64,000 bases of DNA from Natribaculum breve (GCF_023008585.1 NZ_CP095390.1:1364001-1428000), one strand, 5' to 3'. Shown: positions 15,410 to 25,464, counted from the first letter of the stretch. The notes: a model not told the origin generated them from the sequence alone. Translations and numbers: made by a program.

Positions 15410-16177
15410 TCACTCGAACTCCGGGTCTCGATCCTCGAGGAACGCGGCCATCCCCTCGCGCTGGTCGTGCGTCCCGAACAGGCCGCTCCAGAGTCGTCGC
15501 TCGAACGCCAGTCCGGCCGACTGGGGCATCTCGTGGACCTGGTTCAGCGCCTCTTTGGCCGCCGTCGTGGCGAACTTCGGCTTGGCGGCGATCTCGGCGG
15601 CCAGGTCCGAGACGACGTCGTCCAGTTTTGCCTGGGGGACGACCTCGCCGACCAGTCCGACCTCGGCGGCCGACGCCGCGTCGAGGCGTTCGCCGAGGAA
15701 CACCATCCGTCGAGCGGTCGCGTCGCCGACGAGTCGCGACAGTCGCTGCGTGCCACCCCAGCCGGGGACGATCCCCAGGTCGATCTCGGTCTGTCCGAAG
15801 ACGGCGTTCTCGCTCGCCACGCGGAGGTCACAGGCGAGTGCGAGTTCGCAGCCGCCGCCGAAGGCGTAGCCGTTGACCGCGGCGATCACCGGCGCGTCGT
15901 GGGTCGCGATCGCGTCGAAGATCCGGTGGCCGACTTCGGCGTACTCCTGGGCCTCGGCCGTCGAAATCTCCTGCATGTAGCCGATGTCCGCACCGGCGAC
16001 GAACGCGTCCTCGCCCGCGCCGGTGACGACGACCGCTCTCGCGTCGTCTGTCTCGCCGATCGCCTCCTCGAGTGCCTGCAACGTCTCCCGGTTCAGGGCG
16101 TTCAGGCTGTCCGGCCGATCGACGGTGATCGTTGCGACGTCCTCGCTCTCCTCGAGAGTGACTGTCTCCCAGGACAT
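15410..16177 (-). CDS. Enoyl-CoA hydratase/isomerase (crotonase) family protein
   Basis: 255 residues, the usual crotonase length. Oxyanion-hole segments FVAGADIGYM (59-68) and NGYAFGGGCELALACD (102-117), and both glutamates of hydratases: E111 in GGGCE and E131 in FGQTEIDLGIVPGWGG. Hydrates trans-2-enoyl-CoA to 3-hydroxyacyl-CoA in beta-oxidation. Single gene upstream of nothing on its strand; the thiolase and methylmalonyl-CoA genes elsewhere in the window act in neighbouring acyl-CoA chemistry. Confidence 0.9.
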   Translation of the reverse strand: MSWETVTLEESEDVATITVDRPDSLNALNRETLQALEEAIGETDDARAVVVTGAGEDAFVAGADIGYMQEISTAEAQEYAEVGHRIFDAIATHDAPVIAAVNGYAFGGGCELALACDLRVASENAVFGQTEIDLGIVPGWGGTQRLSRLVGDATARRMVFLGERLDAASAAEVGLVGEVVPQAKLDDVVSDLAAEIAAKPKFATTAAKEALNQVHEMPQSAGLAFERRLWSGLFGTHDQREGMAAFLEDRDPEFE

Positions 16178-16279
16178 ACCGGTACGTCGAAGGCGAGTGA
16201 CATATACGTTCGCCTCCGCCGACCTCGAGACGGCCGCGGCTCGGGAACTGAAAACGAGTGACTCGGCGACTGCGACCGA

Positions 16280-18766
16280 TCAGGCTTTCGCCTGCCAGTT
16301 GCGAACGCGGTCGGCGCTGACGCCGTCGACGTCCGCGGCGACGGCGTCCGGATCGGCGTCGGTCAGGTCGTCGATGCTCTCGATGCCCGCGTCGGCGAGC
16401 TTCTCGGCGGTCTTCGCGCCGATGCCGTCGAGCGACTCGAGGTCCGTGCCGCTGTCGCTCTGGCGGGCCTGGAACTCCCGGTAGTTGCAGATCGGACAGC
16501 CAAGTTCCCAGGGCTCGTCGCCGTTGTGGATCACCAGTTCGGGCAGGTCGTGTTCCTCGCAGTACTCGTCGGTGACCTCGATCTCGCCCCGGCGTGGCAG
16601 CGGCAGCGAGTACTCGCAGTCGGGATAGCGCGTACAGCCGACGAGCCGAGAGCCGTTCTGGAGGGTCTTGATCGCGAGTTCCCCTCCGTGCTCTTCCCCG
16701 CATTCGGGACAGTCGCCGATGATCGGCCCCTCGCCGGCGTCCTCGGCCTTGCAGAGCGGACAGCCGTGGACGAACGTCTGGCGACCGGCGAGCATCTTGA
16801 CGTGGTGGAGGTCGTGTTCCTCACACGTCTCCTCCATGATCAGCGGCTTGCCCGTCGAGGGCAGCGGGAGGGTGAACTCGCAGTCGGGGTAGCCGTCACA
16901 GCCGACGAAGTACGAGCCGTGGCGACTTCGGCGCACGAGCAGGTCCTCGCCACACTCGGGACACGGCCCCAGTCGCTTGTCCGCCTTGAGCGACTTCCGG
17001 AGGTGGTCGCCGATCTCCTCGCGGGAGTCTGCGAGTTCCGCGAAGATTTCCTCGAGCATCTCGCGGGACTCCTCGGTGACGTCGTCGAGGGTGGCCTCGC
17101 CGGAGGCGATGGCGTCCATGTCGGCCTCGAGTTGAGCGGTCATCCCCTCGCTGACGACGCGGTCGGCGTAGTTCTCGGCGGCCTCGACGACGGCCATCGC
17201 CAGCCGCGTCGGCCGCGGCGGGTCGCTCTCGATGTAGCCCCGATCGTACAGCTTCTGGACGATCTCGTGGCGGGTCGCCTTCGTCCCGATGCCCATGTCT
17301 TCCATCGTCTCGATGAGCCGAGACTGGCCGTACCGGCGTGGGGGCTGGGTCTCTTTCTCCTCGAGTTCGACGTCGCCGACGGCGAGTTCCTCGCCCTCCT
17401 CGACGGCGGGCACGTAGTTCTCCGACGTGCTGTAGTAGGGATAGACCGCGTGGTAGCCGGGTTCGACGAGGCGCTTGCCGTTGGCTTTGAGCCTGCGGTC
17501 GTCGATTTCGGCGACGACCTTGAGGTGTTCCCAGACGGCGGCGTCGGCGACCGTCGCGTAGAACCGGCGGACGACGAGTTCGTACACCTGCCACTCGTCG
17601 TCGGTGACGTCGCCACCGCGGGTCGGGATCTCGCCCGTCGGGTGGATCGGCGGGTGGTCGGTCGTCTCCTCGTCGCCCTCCGTGGGGACGATCTCGTCGG
17701 CCTCGAGCAGGTCCTCGGCGTCCTCGCCGAGCGTGGAGTGGCCGACGAAGTCCTCGAGCAACTCCTCGGGGTCCAGGTCGTCGGGGTAGACGGTGTTGTC
17801 GGTACGCGGGTAGGTGATGTAGCCGGCGGTGTAGAGGTCCTCGGCGATCGACATCGCTCGCTTGGCAGAGAAGCCGATCGCACTCGCCGCGCGGATGAAC
17901 TGCGTGGTGTTGAACGGCGTCGGGGGCGCGTCGGTGCGCGTGCGGCGGTTGACGTCGACGACGGTCGCGGCGTCGGCACTCGAGAGCGTCTCGTAGGCCG
18001 CCTCGGCCGCGGACTCCTCCCAGACGCGTTCGGCCTCGTTGTCGTCCTCGTCGCGGTAGAAGTACTGCGACTCGAAGGTCTCCCCGTCGTCGTTCGTCAG
18101 GTCGGCGAAGATTTCCCAGTAGTCGTCGGGATCGAACGCCTGGATCTCGCGTTCGCGGTCGACGATCAGCTTGAGCGCCGGCGACTGCACGCGACCGACG
18201 GAGATGAAGTCCTGGCCGAGTTGCCCCGCCGAGAGCGAGAGAAACCTGGTCAGCGACGCCCCCCAGATCAGGTCGATGATCTGGCGGGCTTCGCCGGCGG
18301 CGGCGAGGTCGAAGTCGAGCTCTTCCGGCTCGGCGAAGGCGTTTTGTACCTCGTTTTCGGTGATCGACGAGAACCGGACGCGACGGATCGGGACGTCCTC
18401 GTTGACCTCGCGGACGATCTCGTAGGCTTCCTTGCCGATGAGTTCGCCCTCGCGGTCGTAGTCGGTCGCGATCGTCACGCGCTCGGCCTGTCGTGCGAGG
18501 ATCCGCAGCGTCGCGACGATGTTCTCTTTCGTCGGCGTCTTCTCGATGTCCGCGTCGACGAGTTCGGCCGGTTCGACGTCCCGCCAGTCGGAGTACTCGG
18601 GCGGGAAGTCGACGCCGACGACGTGTCCCGACAGGCCCACACAGCGCTTGCCGCCCCACTCGTAGACGTTCACGCCGTTCTCCCGGGAAGACTCCATCGA
18701 ACCGCCGCTCAGGATGTCGGCGATCCGCCGCGCAGCGTTGTCCTTCTCGGTGATAATCAGCTCCAC
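16280..18766 (-). CDS. topA: DNA topoisomerase I (type IA)
   Basis: 828 residues. TOPRIM domain with MELIITEKDNAARRIA at the start and acidic TDYDREGE (101-108); catalytic Tyr319 in GYITYPRTDN; then the gate domains. The C terminus carries several four-Cys zinc modules (pairs CPEC/CDGYPDC, CEEH/CPLC, CPEC/CTRYPDC, CEEH/CPIC) and ends in a helix-hairpin-helix repeat (LDGIGAKTAEKLADAGI, about 778-828). It relaxes negative supercoils through a 5'-phosphotyrosine link. Single gene; the complementary strand is open for over 2 kb only because of codon bias. Confidence 0.95.
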   Translation of the reverse strand: MELIITEKDNAARRIADILSGGSMESSRENGVNVYEWGGKRCVGLSGHVVGVDFPPEYSDWRDVEPAELVDADIEKTPTKENIVATLRILARQAERVTIATDYDREGELIGKEAYEIVREVNEDVPIRRVRFSSITENEVQNAFAEPEELDFDLAAAGEARQIIDLIWGASLTRFLSLSAGQLGQDFISVGRVQSPALKLIVDREREIQAFDPDDYWEIFADLTNDDGETFESQYFYRDEDDNEAERVWEESAAEAAYETLSSADAATVVDVNRRTRTDAPPTPFNTTQFIRAASAIGFSAKRAMSIAEDLYTAGYITYPRTDNTVYPDDLDPEELLEDFVGHSTLGEDAEDLLEADEIVPTEGDEETTDHPPIHPTGEIPTRGGDVTDDEWQVYELVVRRFYATVADAAVWEHLKVVAEIDDRRLKANGKRLVEPGYHAVYPYYSTSENYVPAVEEGEELAVGDVELEEKETQPPRRYGQSRLIETMEDMGIGTKATRHEIVQKLYDRGYIESDPPRPTRLAMAVVEAAENYADRVVSEGMTAQLEADMDAIASGEATLDDVTEESREMLEEIFAELADSREEIGDHLRKSLKADKRLGPCPECGEDLLVRRSRHGSYFVGCDGYPDCEFTLPLPSTGKPLIMEETCEEHDLHHVKMLAGRQTFVHGCPLCKAEDAGEGPIIGDCPECGEEHGGELAIKTLQNGSRLVGCTRYPDCEYSLPLPRRGEIEVTDEYCEEHDLPELVIHNGDEPWELGCPICNYREFQARQSDSGTDLESLDGIGAKTAEKLADAGIESIDDLTDADPDAVAADVDGVSADRVRNWQAKA

Positions 18767-18976
18767 GGGGGCTCACCTCCCGGTGCTCGAGCCGTTGTCA
18801 TCGTCGCTCGATACGCCAGTCGCCCGGATAACTGTTTCGCAGAAATCGGGAGACAGCGCGGGTGTACGCGCGACACGCGCGCTGCGGAAGTGGATCTGGA
18901 CAGGACGCGACGAAGCCGGCAACCTCGAACGGGAGGGGAGTGCTTTTGGGTCGGCCGACCGACGAACCCACGAACA

Positions 18977-20458
18977 GTGGCCCAGACCGACCGCAGACGC
19001 GTCGACATGACGACGGGCTCGATCCCGCCGAAGCTCCTCCACCTAGCCTGGCCGCTGGTGCTCGGCAACCTGCTCCAGACGTTCTACAATCTCGCTGATA
19101 TGTTCTGGGTCGGCCGGGTGAGTTCGGCCGCCGTCGCCGCCGTCTCGCTCATGTTCCCGCTGTCGTGGATGTTCGTCTCGACGGCGATGGGCATCACGGC
19201 GGCGACGATCGCGCTGGTCTCCCAGCACGTCGGCGCGGGCGACGACCGACGGGCCGACCGCGTCGTCGCACAGACGATCCTGCTCACGCTCGTCGTCTCG
19301 ACGACCCTCGCGGTGGTCGGACTCGCCTTCCGGCGGCCGCTTTTGACCGTCATCGGCGCTCGCGGCGACGTCTTCCTCGAGTCGCTCGCCTACATCGAGG
19401 TCATCTTCCTCGCACTCCCGTTTACGTTCCTCTTTTTCGCATTCCGCGCCTCCCTGCAGGGAGCCGGCGACACGAAGACCGCCATGTGGCTGATGGTCCT
19501 CTCTGCGGGACTGAACGTCGTCCTCGACCCGATCTTCGTCCTCGAGTGGGGCCCGTTTCTCGGCTGGGGTACGCGCGGGGCGGCCGTGGCGACGTTCATC
19601 TCCCGCGGGTTCGCGACGGCGGCCGGGATCTACGTGCTGCTGGTCGGCGGCTTCGGCGTTCGCCTGCGAATCGGCGACCTGCGGCCGGACTGGACGGTCC
19701 AGCGACGGCTCGTCGGCATCGGCTACCCGGCGACGTTCGACGGCTGGGCGCGGAGTTTCGCCGCGGTCGCGATGGCCGGCTTCGTCGCCCGCTTCGGCCA
19801 GAACCCGACCGCCGCCTACGGGATCGGCATCCGCCTGATGTCGGTCACGTGGTCGATCGCGGGAGCCGTCGGACAGGCGACGGCGACCGGCGTCGGGCAG
19901 AACCTCGGCGCGGAGACGCCCGAGCGCGCCGCCGCCGTCGCCCGAACCGCGACGGCGGGGACGATGGCCGTCGTCTTTTCCGCCGCTGCGCTCGTGTTCG
20001 CGTTCCCTGCCCGGTCGATCGGGGTGTTCACCGGCGACCCCGCGGTGATCGCCGACGGCGTCGTCTTCCTCCGGATCACCGCACCGTTCTGGGCGCTGTT
20101 CGCCGGCGTGATGGTCGTCCAGGGGGCGTTCCGCGGGGCCGGAAACACGCGAGAGGCGATGGCACTCTCGCTGCTCTCGCGGTGGATCTTCCGCATCCCG
20201 GTCGCGCTCGTGCTCGCCTTCACCGCCGTGACGATCCCCGTCCTCGAGGTCACGATCCCCACCGTCGCTGCGATCGACCTGGGGGTCGCGGGGATCTGGT
20301 GGGCGTTCTCGTTCGGGATGGCCGCCTCGTTCGTCGTCGCCGTCGCCTGGTTCCGGCTGGGAACGTGGAAAGAAGGCGTCGTCGAGGACGAACCGCCGGG
20401 TCCACCCGCGCCGGCAGGGGCACACGGGGGCGACGAAACCGAGGCAGGTCACGACTGA
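18977..20458 (+). CDS. MATE family multidrug/Na+ efflux transporter
   Basis: 493 residues with twelve membrane segments in two similar halves; LLHLAWPLVLGNLLQTFYN opens the first. QGAGDTKTAM and FRGAGNTREAM are the repeated loop motifs after helices 4 and 10. Exports cationic compounds in exchange for Na+ or H+. The GTG start (VAQTDRRRVDMTTG) was chosen because a CTTTTGG box is about 30 nt upstream and relatives carry about ten residues before this point; ATG at 19007 is the alternative. The C-terminal tail is Pro/Gly/Glu-rich. A second MATE gene lies 19 kb downstream. Confidence 0.88.
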   Translation: MAQTDRRRVDMTTGSIPPKLLHLAWPLVLGNLLQTFYNLADMFWVGRVSSAAVAAVSLMFPLSWMFVSTAMGITAATIALVSQHVGAGDDRRADRVVAQTILLTLVVSTTLAVVGLAFRRPLLTVIGARGDVFLESLAYIEVIFLALPFTFLFFAFRASLQGAGDTKTAMWLMVLSAGLNVVLDPIFVLEWGPFLGWGTRGAAVATFISRGFATAAGIYVLLVGGFGVRLRIGDLRPDWTVQRRLVGIGYPATFDGWARSFAAVAMAGFVARFGQNPTAAYGIGIRLMSVTWSIAGAVGQATATGVGQNLGAETPERAAAVARTATAGTMAVVFSAAALVFAFPARSIGVFTGDPAVIADGVVFLRITAPFWALFAGVMVVQGAFRGAGNTREAMALSLLSRWIFRIPVALVLAFTAVTIPVLEVTIPTVAAIDLGVAGIWWAFSFGMAASFVVAVAWFRLGTWKEGVVEDEPPGPPAPAGAHGGDETEAGHD

Positions 20459-20497
20459 CGACCGACGCCGACCGCTCGAGCGTCGCGTCGGTTGCCG

Positions 20498-22111
20498 TCA
20501 GTCGCTTCGACTGGCGTCCGTCTGGCGCTCGAGGAACGTCTCGAACTCCGCGTCGTCTTCGGCGATGCGGTCCCACTCGGCGATCCCGCGTTCCTCGCGC
20601 GTGCCCGGGACCGTGTTATCGAGTACGAGCGCCGCGAGTCCGCCGACCGCCATGCTCGTCGAGCCGATGATGTAGACCGTGTCGACGACGGCCTGTGCCG
20701 CGGCTTCGATCGCGGCGACGATCGGGATCGTGACCTCGAGGACGGGGACCGTCACTGCGGCCGTGTTCGCGAGGCCCGTCGCGCCGATCATCGCCTCGAG
20801 GCCGACGGCCTGGCGGAACGCGATCGGGTCCCCGAAGTTGCCCATGTACGCCGGGATCGCCAGCCCGACGAAGAGGGCGAAGCCGACGATGAACGTGTTG
20901 CGCGAGGAGTCGAGATCGACGTGACGCAGGTTCGAGATCCCGACGGCGACGATCTGGCCGAACATGGCGATAAAGAGCCCGCCGACGATCGGATCGGGGA
21001 TCGTCGCGATCAACTGCCCGAAGTAGCCGATGAAGCCGACGAACAGCATGACGACGGCCCCGATCTGGACGACGTACCGAGAGGCGACGCCGGTCAGGCC
21101 GATCGCGCCGATGTTCTCGGAGTAGGACGTCGACCCGCCGGTTCCCATGATCCCGGCGAAGACGTTCATCAGCCCCTCCATTCCGATGCCGTGGTTGATC
21201 CGCTTCTCGCTCGGTGCACCCGTTCCCGAGATGTTCGCCACCGCGTAGTAGTCGCCGATGCTCTCGACGATCGAGGCCAACACGCCGGCGAACATTCCGA
21301 CGACGAACGCCGTCGTGATTTCGGGAGTCCCCCACTGGAAGGGGTAGATCGGGAGCAGCGGCTGGGTGCTCGCGACCTGTCCGAGGTCGACGTAGCCCGG
21401 GTGCCCGTCACCGATCACGCCCACCACCGAGAGGGACGCCGCGGCGACCCAGGCGATGACCAGCGCGAGAATTACCGGATAGAGGCGGAACGCCCTGTGT
21501 TTGACGTCGAGATACTGTGAGAACAGCAGGATGAGCCCGAGGGTCAGTCCGAGCAGGAGCCAGCTCTGTTCGTCTGTCGTGATCTGGGGGGCACTGAACA
21601 GCGAGAGGCCGATCAGCGCGATCGTCGGCGCGACGACCACTGGCGAGAGGAACCGGCGGAGTTTCCCGACCAGTCCGAAATACCCCATCGCGACCTCGAC
21701 CAGTGCAGCGACGATGATCGCCCCCTGTAACTGCAACAGCGCGGCCTCCCAGCCCGGCTGGCCCGAGACGCCGCCGGCGGTGACGACGCCGACGATGGCC
21801 AGCGCCGGCGCGAGCATCGAGAACGGCGCCCCCTGCACGATAGGGTACCGGTTGCCGAACGTCGTCTGGGCGAGCGTCGCGATCCCCGAGACGACGAAAA
21901 AGGTCCCGATGAACCGCGCGGTAACTTCGGGATGCTCCGCCATTCCCATCGCCTCGGCCAGAATAAGCGGCACCGCGATGTTCGCGCCGACCATCGTCAG
22001 GTAGTGCTGGACCCCGAGCACGACCGACTCGCCGGCGGGTGGTCGATCGTCGATGCCGTACTCGATCGCGTCGTCTGCCGTTCCTGTCCGTGGTGGGTCG
22101 TCGTCCGTCAT
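20498..22111 (-). CDS. NCS2 family uracil/xanthine permease
   Basis: 537 residues with about 14 membrane segments. Family landmarks: GVQHYLTMVGANIAVPL near residue 33-49, FGNRYPIVQGAPFSMLAP, ESIGDYYAVANI and GTGGSTSYSENIGAIGLT, which matches the NCS2 substrate-site region around helices 8 and 10. Imports a nucleobase with H+ or Na+. The start MTDDDPPR was preferred to a Met 13 codons upstream. Convergent with the MATE gene. Nucleobase uptake would feed the phosphoribosyltransferase found later in the window. Confidence 0.9.
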   Translation of the reverse strand: MTDDDPPRTGTADDAIEYGIDDRPPAGESVVLGVQHYLTMVGANIAVPLILAEAMGMAEHPEVTARFIGTFFVVSGIATLAQTTFGNRYPIVQGAPFSMLAPALAIVGVVTAGGVSGQPGWEAALLQLQGAIIVAALVEVAMGYFGLVGKLRRFLSPVVVAPTIALIGLSLFSAPQITTDEQSWLLLGLTLGLILLFSQYLDVKHRAFRLYPVILALVIAWVAAASLSVVGVIGDGHPGYVDLGQVASTQPLLPIYPFQWGTPEITTAFVVGMFAGVLASIVESIGDYYAVANISGTGAPSEKRINHGIGMEGLMNVFAGIMGTGGSTSYSENIGAIGLTGVASRYVVQIGAVVMLFVGFIGYFGQLIATIPDPIVGGLFIAMFGQIVAVGISNLRHVDLDSSRNTFIVGFALFVGLAIPAYMGNFGDPIAFRQAVGLEAMIGATGLANTAAVTVPVLEVTIPIVAAIEAAAQAVVDTVYIIGSTSMAVGGLAALVLDNTVPGTREERGIAEWDRIAEDDAEFETFLERQTDASRSD

Positions 22112-22286
22112 ATCACACTCGTCCGCCGAATAACTGCGCGTGAGGCTCAAATGGCTGTTGATCCGTCCCGGCCGTCGTCGGCAGCGAGCGGCCCTGAAGA
22201 CGTCACTCGAGTGACTCGAGTCGAGCCGAGATCAGATCGAGAGTAGAGAAAACGCGGTGAGCGGAGACGATCGAGAGCGCGACGGC

Positions 22287-23771
22287 CTACTCCTCGAGTT
22301 CGGCTCTGAGGAGCTGGTTCACGTCGCCGGGGTCGGCGCTGCCGCCGGTCTTCTGCATGACCTGGCCGACGAGGAAGTTGATCGCGCCGCCCTCGCCGGC
22401 GTGGTAGTCTGCGACGGCGTCGGGGTTCTCGTCGATCGCTTCGACGACGGCCTGCTGGACCTCGTCCTCGCCGGTCTTGCCGAGCCCCTCCCGCTCGACG
22501 ATCGTATCCGGTTCGTCACCGTCGTCGAGCATCCCCCGGAGGACGGCTTCGCGGGCGTTCTTCGCGGTGATCTCGTCGGTCGCGACGAGTTCGACGAGGC
22601 GGTTTACCTCCCCGAGGCGATCCTCGACGTCGGTGATCTCCATATCGCGGTAGTTGAGTTCGCCAAGCAGTTCGTCGGCGACCCACGTCGCCGCCAGGTC
22701 GGGGTCGAACTCGCTCGCGACGTCCTCGTAGAAGTCGGCGACCTGCTTGGTCGAGGTGAGCTTCGAAGCCGCCTCCTCGCTCAGGTCGTACTCGACCTGG
22801 AACCGCTCGCGTCGAGCGGTTGGAAGCTCGGGAATGGCGATCTCCTCTTTCCAGTCCGAGACCCGCAGCGGCGGGAGGTCGGCCTCCTCGAAGTACCGGT
22901 AGTCTTTCTCCTCTTCTTTCGAGCGCATCGAGACCGTGATACCGCGGGACTCGTCCCAGTGGCGCGTCTCCTGTTCGACCGCCCGGCCGCGCTGGATGGC
23001 GTTTTTCTGGCGGGTCTCCTCGTAGGCCAGCGCCTTCTCCGCGCCCTTGTGACTCGAGATGTTCTTCACCTCGGTGCGGTTGGCCGCCGCGAGCGCCTCC
23101 TCGTCGATCGTGCCGTCGCCGTTTGTCTCCTCTGCGGGGATGATCGAGAGGTTGGCGTCCACGCGCAGGCTGCCGTCCCGCCCGGCGTCGAAGACGCCGA
23201 GGTACTCGAGGACTTCCTCGAGGTCGGCGAGGAACGCCCGGACTTCGGAGGGGCTGCGAAAGTCCGGCGCGGTGACGATCTCCATCAGCGGGACGCCCGC
23301 CCGGTTGTAGTCGACGAGCGTGTAGTCGGCGGTGTCGATCCCGCCGCCGACGTGCTGGAGGCTCCCGGGGTCTTCCTCGAGGTGGGCGCGTTCGATCGCG
23401 ACGGTACGACGCTCGCCCTCGACCGAAATCTCGAGTTCGCCGTCCGCACAGATCGGCTCGTCGTACTGGGTGATCTGGAAGTTCTTCGGCAGGTCGGGGT
23501 AGTAGTAGTTCTTGCGGTGGAAGCGAGTCTCCTCGGGGATGTCGGCGTCGATCGCCTTCCCGACTTTCACCGCGGCCTCGACTGCGGCCTCGTTCAACAC
23601 CGGCAACGCGCCGGGGAGACCGAGACAGACCGGACAGACGTTCTCGTTGGGCTCGTCCGCCGGCTCGGTCGGACAGGAACAGAAGATCTTCGTGTTCGTC
23701 TCCAGCTGGACGTGGACCTCGAGGCCGATGACGGTGACGAGGTCGCCCTGCTGGACGGTTTGTGCGGTCAT
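22287..23771 (-). CDS. gatB: Asp-tRNA(Asn)/Glu-tRNA(Gln) amidotransferase subunit B
   Basis: 494 residues. VIGLEVHVQLETNTKIFC at the start, a zinc site CSC...CPVC (about residues 31-48), YYYPDLPKNFQITQYDEPI, and the catalytic-cradle DYNRAGVPLMEIV. The C-terminal 150 residues are the helical and YqeY-like tRNA-binding tail. With GatA and GatC it converts misacylated Glu-tRNA(Gln) or Asp-tRNA(Asn) using glutamine-derived ammonia. GatA and GatC are not adjacent, as is common in archaea. Cytosolic. Confidence 0.95.
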   Translation of the reverse strand: MTAQTVQQGDLVTVIGLEVHVQLETNTKIFCSCPTEPADEPNENVCPVCLGLPGALPVLNEAAVEAAVKVGKAIDADIPEETRFHRKNYYYPDLPKNFQITQYDEPICADGELEISVEGERRTVAIERAHLEEDPGSLQHVGGGIDTADYTLVDYNRAGVPLMEIVTAPDFRSPSEVRAFLADLEEVLEYLGVFDAGRDGSLRVDANLSIIPAEETNGDGTIDEEALAAANRTEVKNISSHKGAEKALAYEETRQKNAIQRGRAVEQETRHWDESRGITVSMRSKEEEKDYRYFEEADLPPLRVSDWKEEIAIPELPTARRERFQVEYDLSEEAASKLTSTKQVADFYEDVASEFDPDLAATWVADELLGELNYRDMEITDVEDRLGEVNRLVELVATDEITAKNAREAVLRGMLDDGDEPDTIVEREGLGKTGEDEVQQAVVEAIDENPDAVADYHAGEGGAINFLVGQVMQKTGGSADPGDVNQLLRAELEE

Positions 23772-24063
23772 TGCGCCTCGATTTGACCTCCGCGGGGTAA
23801 AGCGTAACGGGACGACTCGACCCGCCGATCGGTGCCGCTATCGTGGCACGTCCGCCGACGGACACCCCGACGGCTCGAGCCGAAAAGCGTCCTCGAGTCA
23901 CCACGCGGCCGCGGGCCACCGACGGAAACGCCACGACCACTTCCGGCGATCTCGTTCGACGTCGACGCGGCGTTACCGTCTCGTTACGTCGGTTCGACGG
24001 CCGAAAACTATCTCGAGTGTTTTTGATCGACGGCGTCGATACCGTCCCGTGAGGTCGTGATGG

Positions 24064-25386
24064 ATGTCAACTAGCAACACGAAATCGTACTGGCGGCGGT
24101 ACCGCTCGGTCCCGATCGTCTACCGGATCGGTACGGCGTTCGTCCTGGGATCGGTCGTCGGCCTGCTGGTCGGCGAACCCGCGACGGTCCTCGAACCGCT
24201 TGGCGACATTTTCGTCCGGCTACTGAGCATGATCGTCGTTCCGATCGTCGTCTTCACCCTGCTGATGGGGATCCGGCGGATCTCACCGTCGACGCTCGGC
24301 AGGGTCGGCGGCGAGGTGATCGGACTGTACGCCGTGACGTCGGCGATCGCGGTGTTCATCGGACTGGCGGTGGCGAACCTCGTGAATCCCGGCCAGGGAC
24401 TGACCCTCGCCGAGGACGTGGAGTTCGACCCGGCCGACACGCCCGACTTCGCCGAGGTCCTGGTCGGCATCGTACCCGAGAATCCGATCGGTGCGATGGC
24501 CGAGGGAAACGTGCTCGCGACGATCTTCTTCGTGATCGTCTTCGGCCTCGCGCTGTTGCTGCTCGAGGAGTCCACCGAGGACGAGACCGTCCGGTCGGGC
24601 GTCGAGTCGATCTTCGACATCGTCGAGGCCGGCACCGAGGCGCTGTTCAAGATCGTCTGGGGAGTCATGGAATACGGCGTCATCGGCGTCTTCGCGCTCA
24701 TGGCCGCCGTCTTCGGCGAGGCCGGTGCCGACGCGATCGTCCCGTTCGCGATGCTGATCGCCGCGCTGACCGTTGCGATCTTGCTCCACATCGGCGTCGT
24801 CTACCTCGGCGGGCTGATCGTCGCGCTCACCAGACAGTCGCCGGTTTCGTTCCTCGCGGGCTCGAAAGACGCGATCGTGACCGCCCTCTCGATCCGTTCC
24901 TCGAGCGGCACACTCCCGGTGACGATGGCCAACGCCGACGACAACCTGCAGATCAACGAGGGCGTGTACGGCTTCTCGCTGCCGCTCGGCGCGACGGTCA
25001 ACATGGACGGGACGGCGATGTACCAGGGCGTCGTCGCCATCTTCGCCGCCAACCTCGTCGGCGTCCAGTTGAGCCTCGTCGAGCAGCTGACGGTCGTCGT
25101 CATCGCCGTGCTCGCGAGCATCGGTGCCGGCGGCGTCCCCGGAACGGGACTGATCATGCTGACGCTCGTGTTGACCCAGCTCGGGCTCCCGCTCGAGGTG
25201 GTCGGCTTCGTCGCCGGCGTCGACCCGATCCTCGATCGACTCCGGACGATGACGAACGTGACCGGCGATCTGGCGGTCACGACGGTCGTCGCCCACTGGA
25301 ACGACGCGATCGACTTGACCGGCGGCTCGTGGGCCGATCCGACACAGGGACTCGAGGTCGGCGACACCACTGCGGGCGACGACTGA
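24064..25386 (+). CDS. Dicarboxylate/amino acid:cation symporter (DAACS, GltP/DctA-like)
   Basis: 440 residues, the usual length of glutamate-transporter homologues. Eight membrane segments plus two re-entrant loops: serine-rich HP1 SIRSSSGTLPVTM, the Na+ site NMDGTAMYQG in TM7, HP2 ASIGAGGVPGTG, and TM8 DPILDRLRTMTNVTGD, where Asp and Asn contact the substrate. It imports aspartate, glutamate or C4-dicarboxylates with Na+ or H+. Its TGA stop is joined to an imperfect palindrome (TGATAC junction). The 292-nt region before it holds no other gene. Confidence 0.92.
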   Translation: MSTSNTKSYWRRYRSVPIVYRIGTAFVLGSVVGLLVGEPATVLEPLGDIFVRLLSMIVVPIVVFTLLMGIRRISPSTLGRVGGEVIGLYAVTSAIAVFIGLAVANLVNPGQGLTLAEDVEFDPADTPDFAEVLVGIVPENPIGAMAEGNVLATIFFVIVFGLALLLLEESTEDETVRSGVESIFDIVEAGTEALFKIVWGVMEYGVIGVFALMAAVFGEAGADAIVPFAMLIAALTVAILLHIGVVYLGGLIVALTRQSPVSFLAGSKDAIVTALSIRSSSGTLPVTMANADDNLQINEGVYGFSLPLGATVNMDGTAMYQGVVAIFAANLVGVQLSLVEQLTVVVIAVLASIGAGGVPGTGLIMLTLVLTQLGLPLEVVGFVAGVDPILDRLRTMTNVTGDLAVTTVVAHWNDAIDLTGGSWADPTQGLEVGDTTAGDD

Positions 25387-25464
25387 TACTGCCGGACGTA
25401 CGTCGTGAAAGATTCTCGCCGTCCCGGGGTGGCGAGAATCTTCACTCAGTTACGTCCGATAGTA
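25387..25464. repeat. 78-bp palindromic element, family A, copy 1
   Basis: Outer ends TACTGCCGGACGTA and TACGTCCGATAGTA are inverted repeats (12 of 14). An inner 12-bp perfect stem AAGATTCTCGCC/GGCGAGAATCTT (25409-25420 and 25431-25442) encloses a GC-rich loop GTCCCGGG. The same 78 bp with one mismatch recurs at 54986-55063. Both copies begin directly after a TGA stop codon and are followed by TGA, which could be a 3-bp target duplication. Likely a non-autonomous mobile remnant, able to act as a transcript 3'-end hairpin. Confidence 0.9.

Noticed and set aside
16526..19006. Open frame of more than 800 codons on the strand opposite topA, continuous with the MATE gene
   Set aside because: It mirrors topA codon bias (G/C third positions remove stops on the other strand), has no recognisable domain, and the MATE protein has its own start and promoter.
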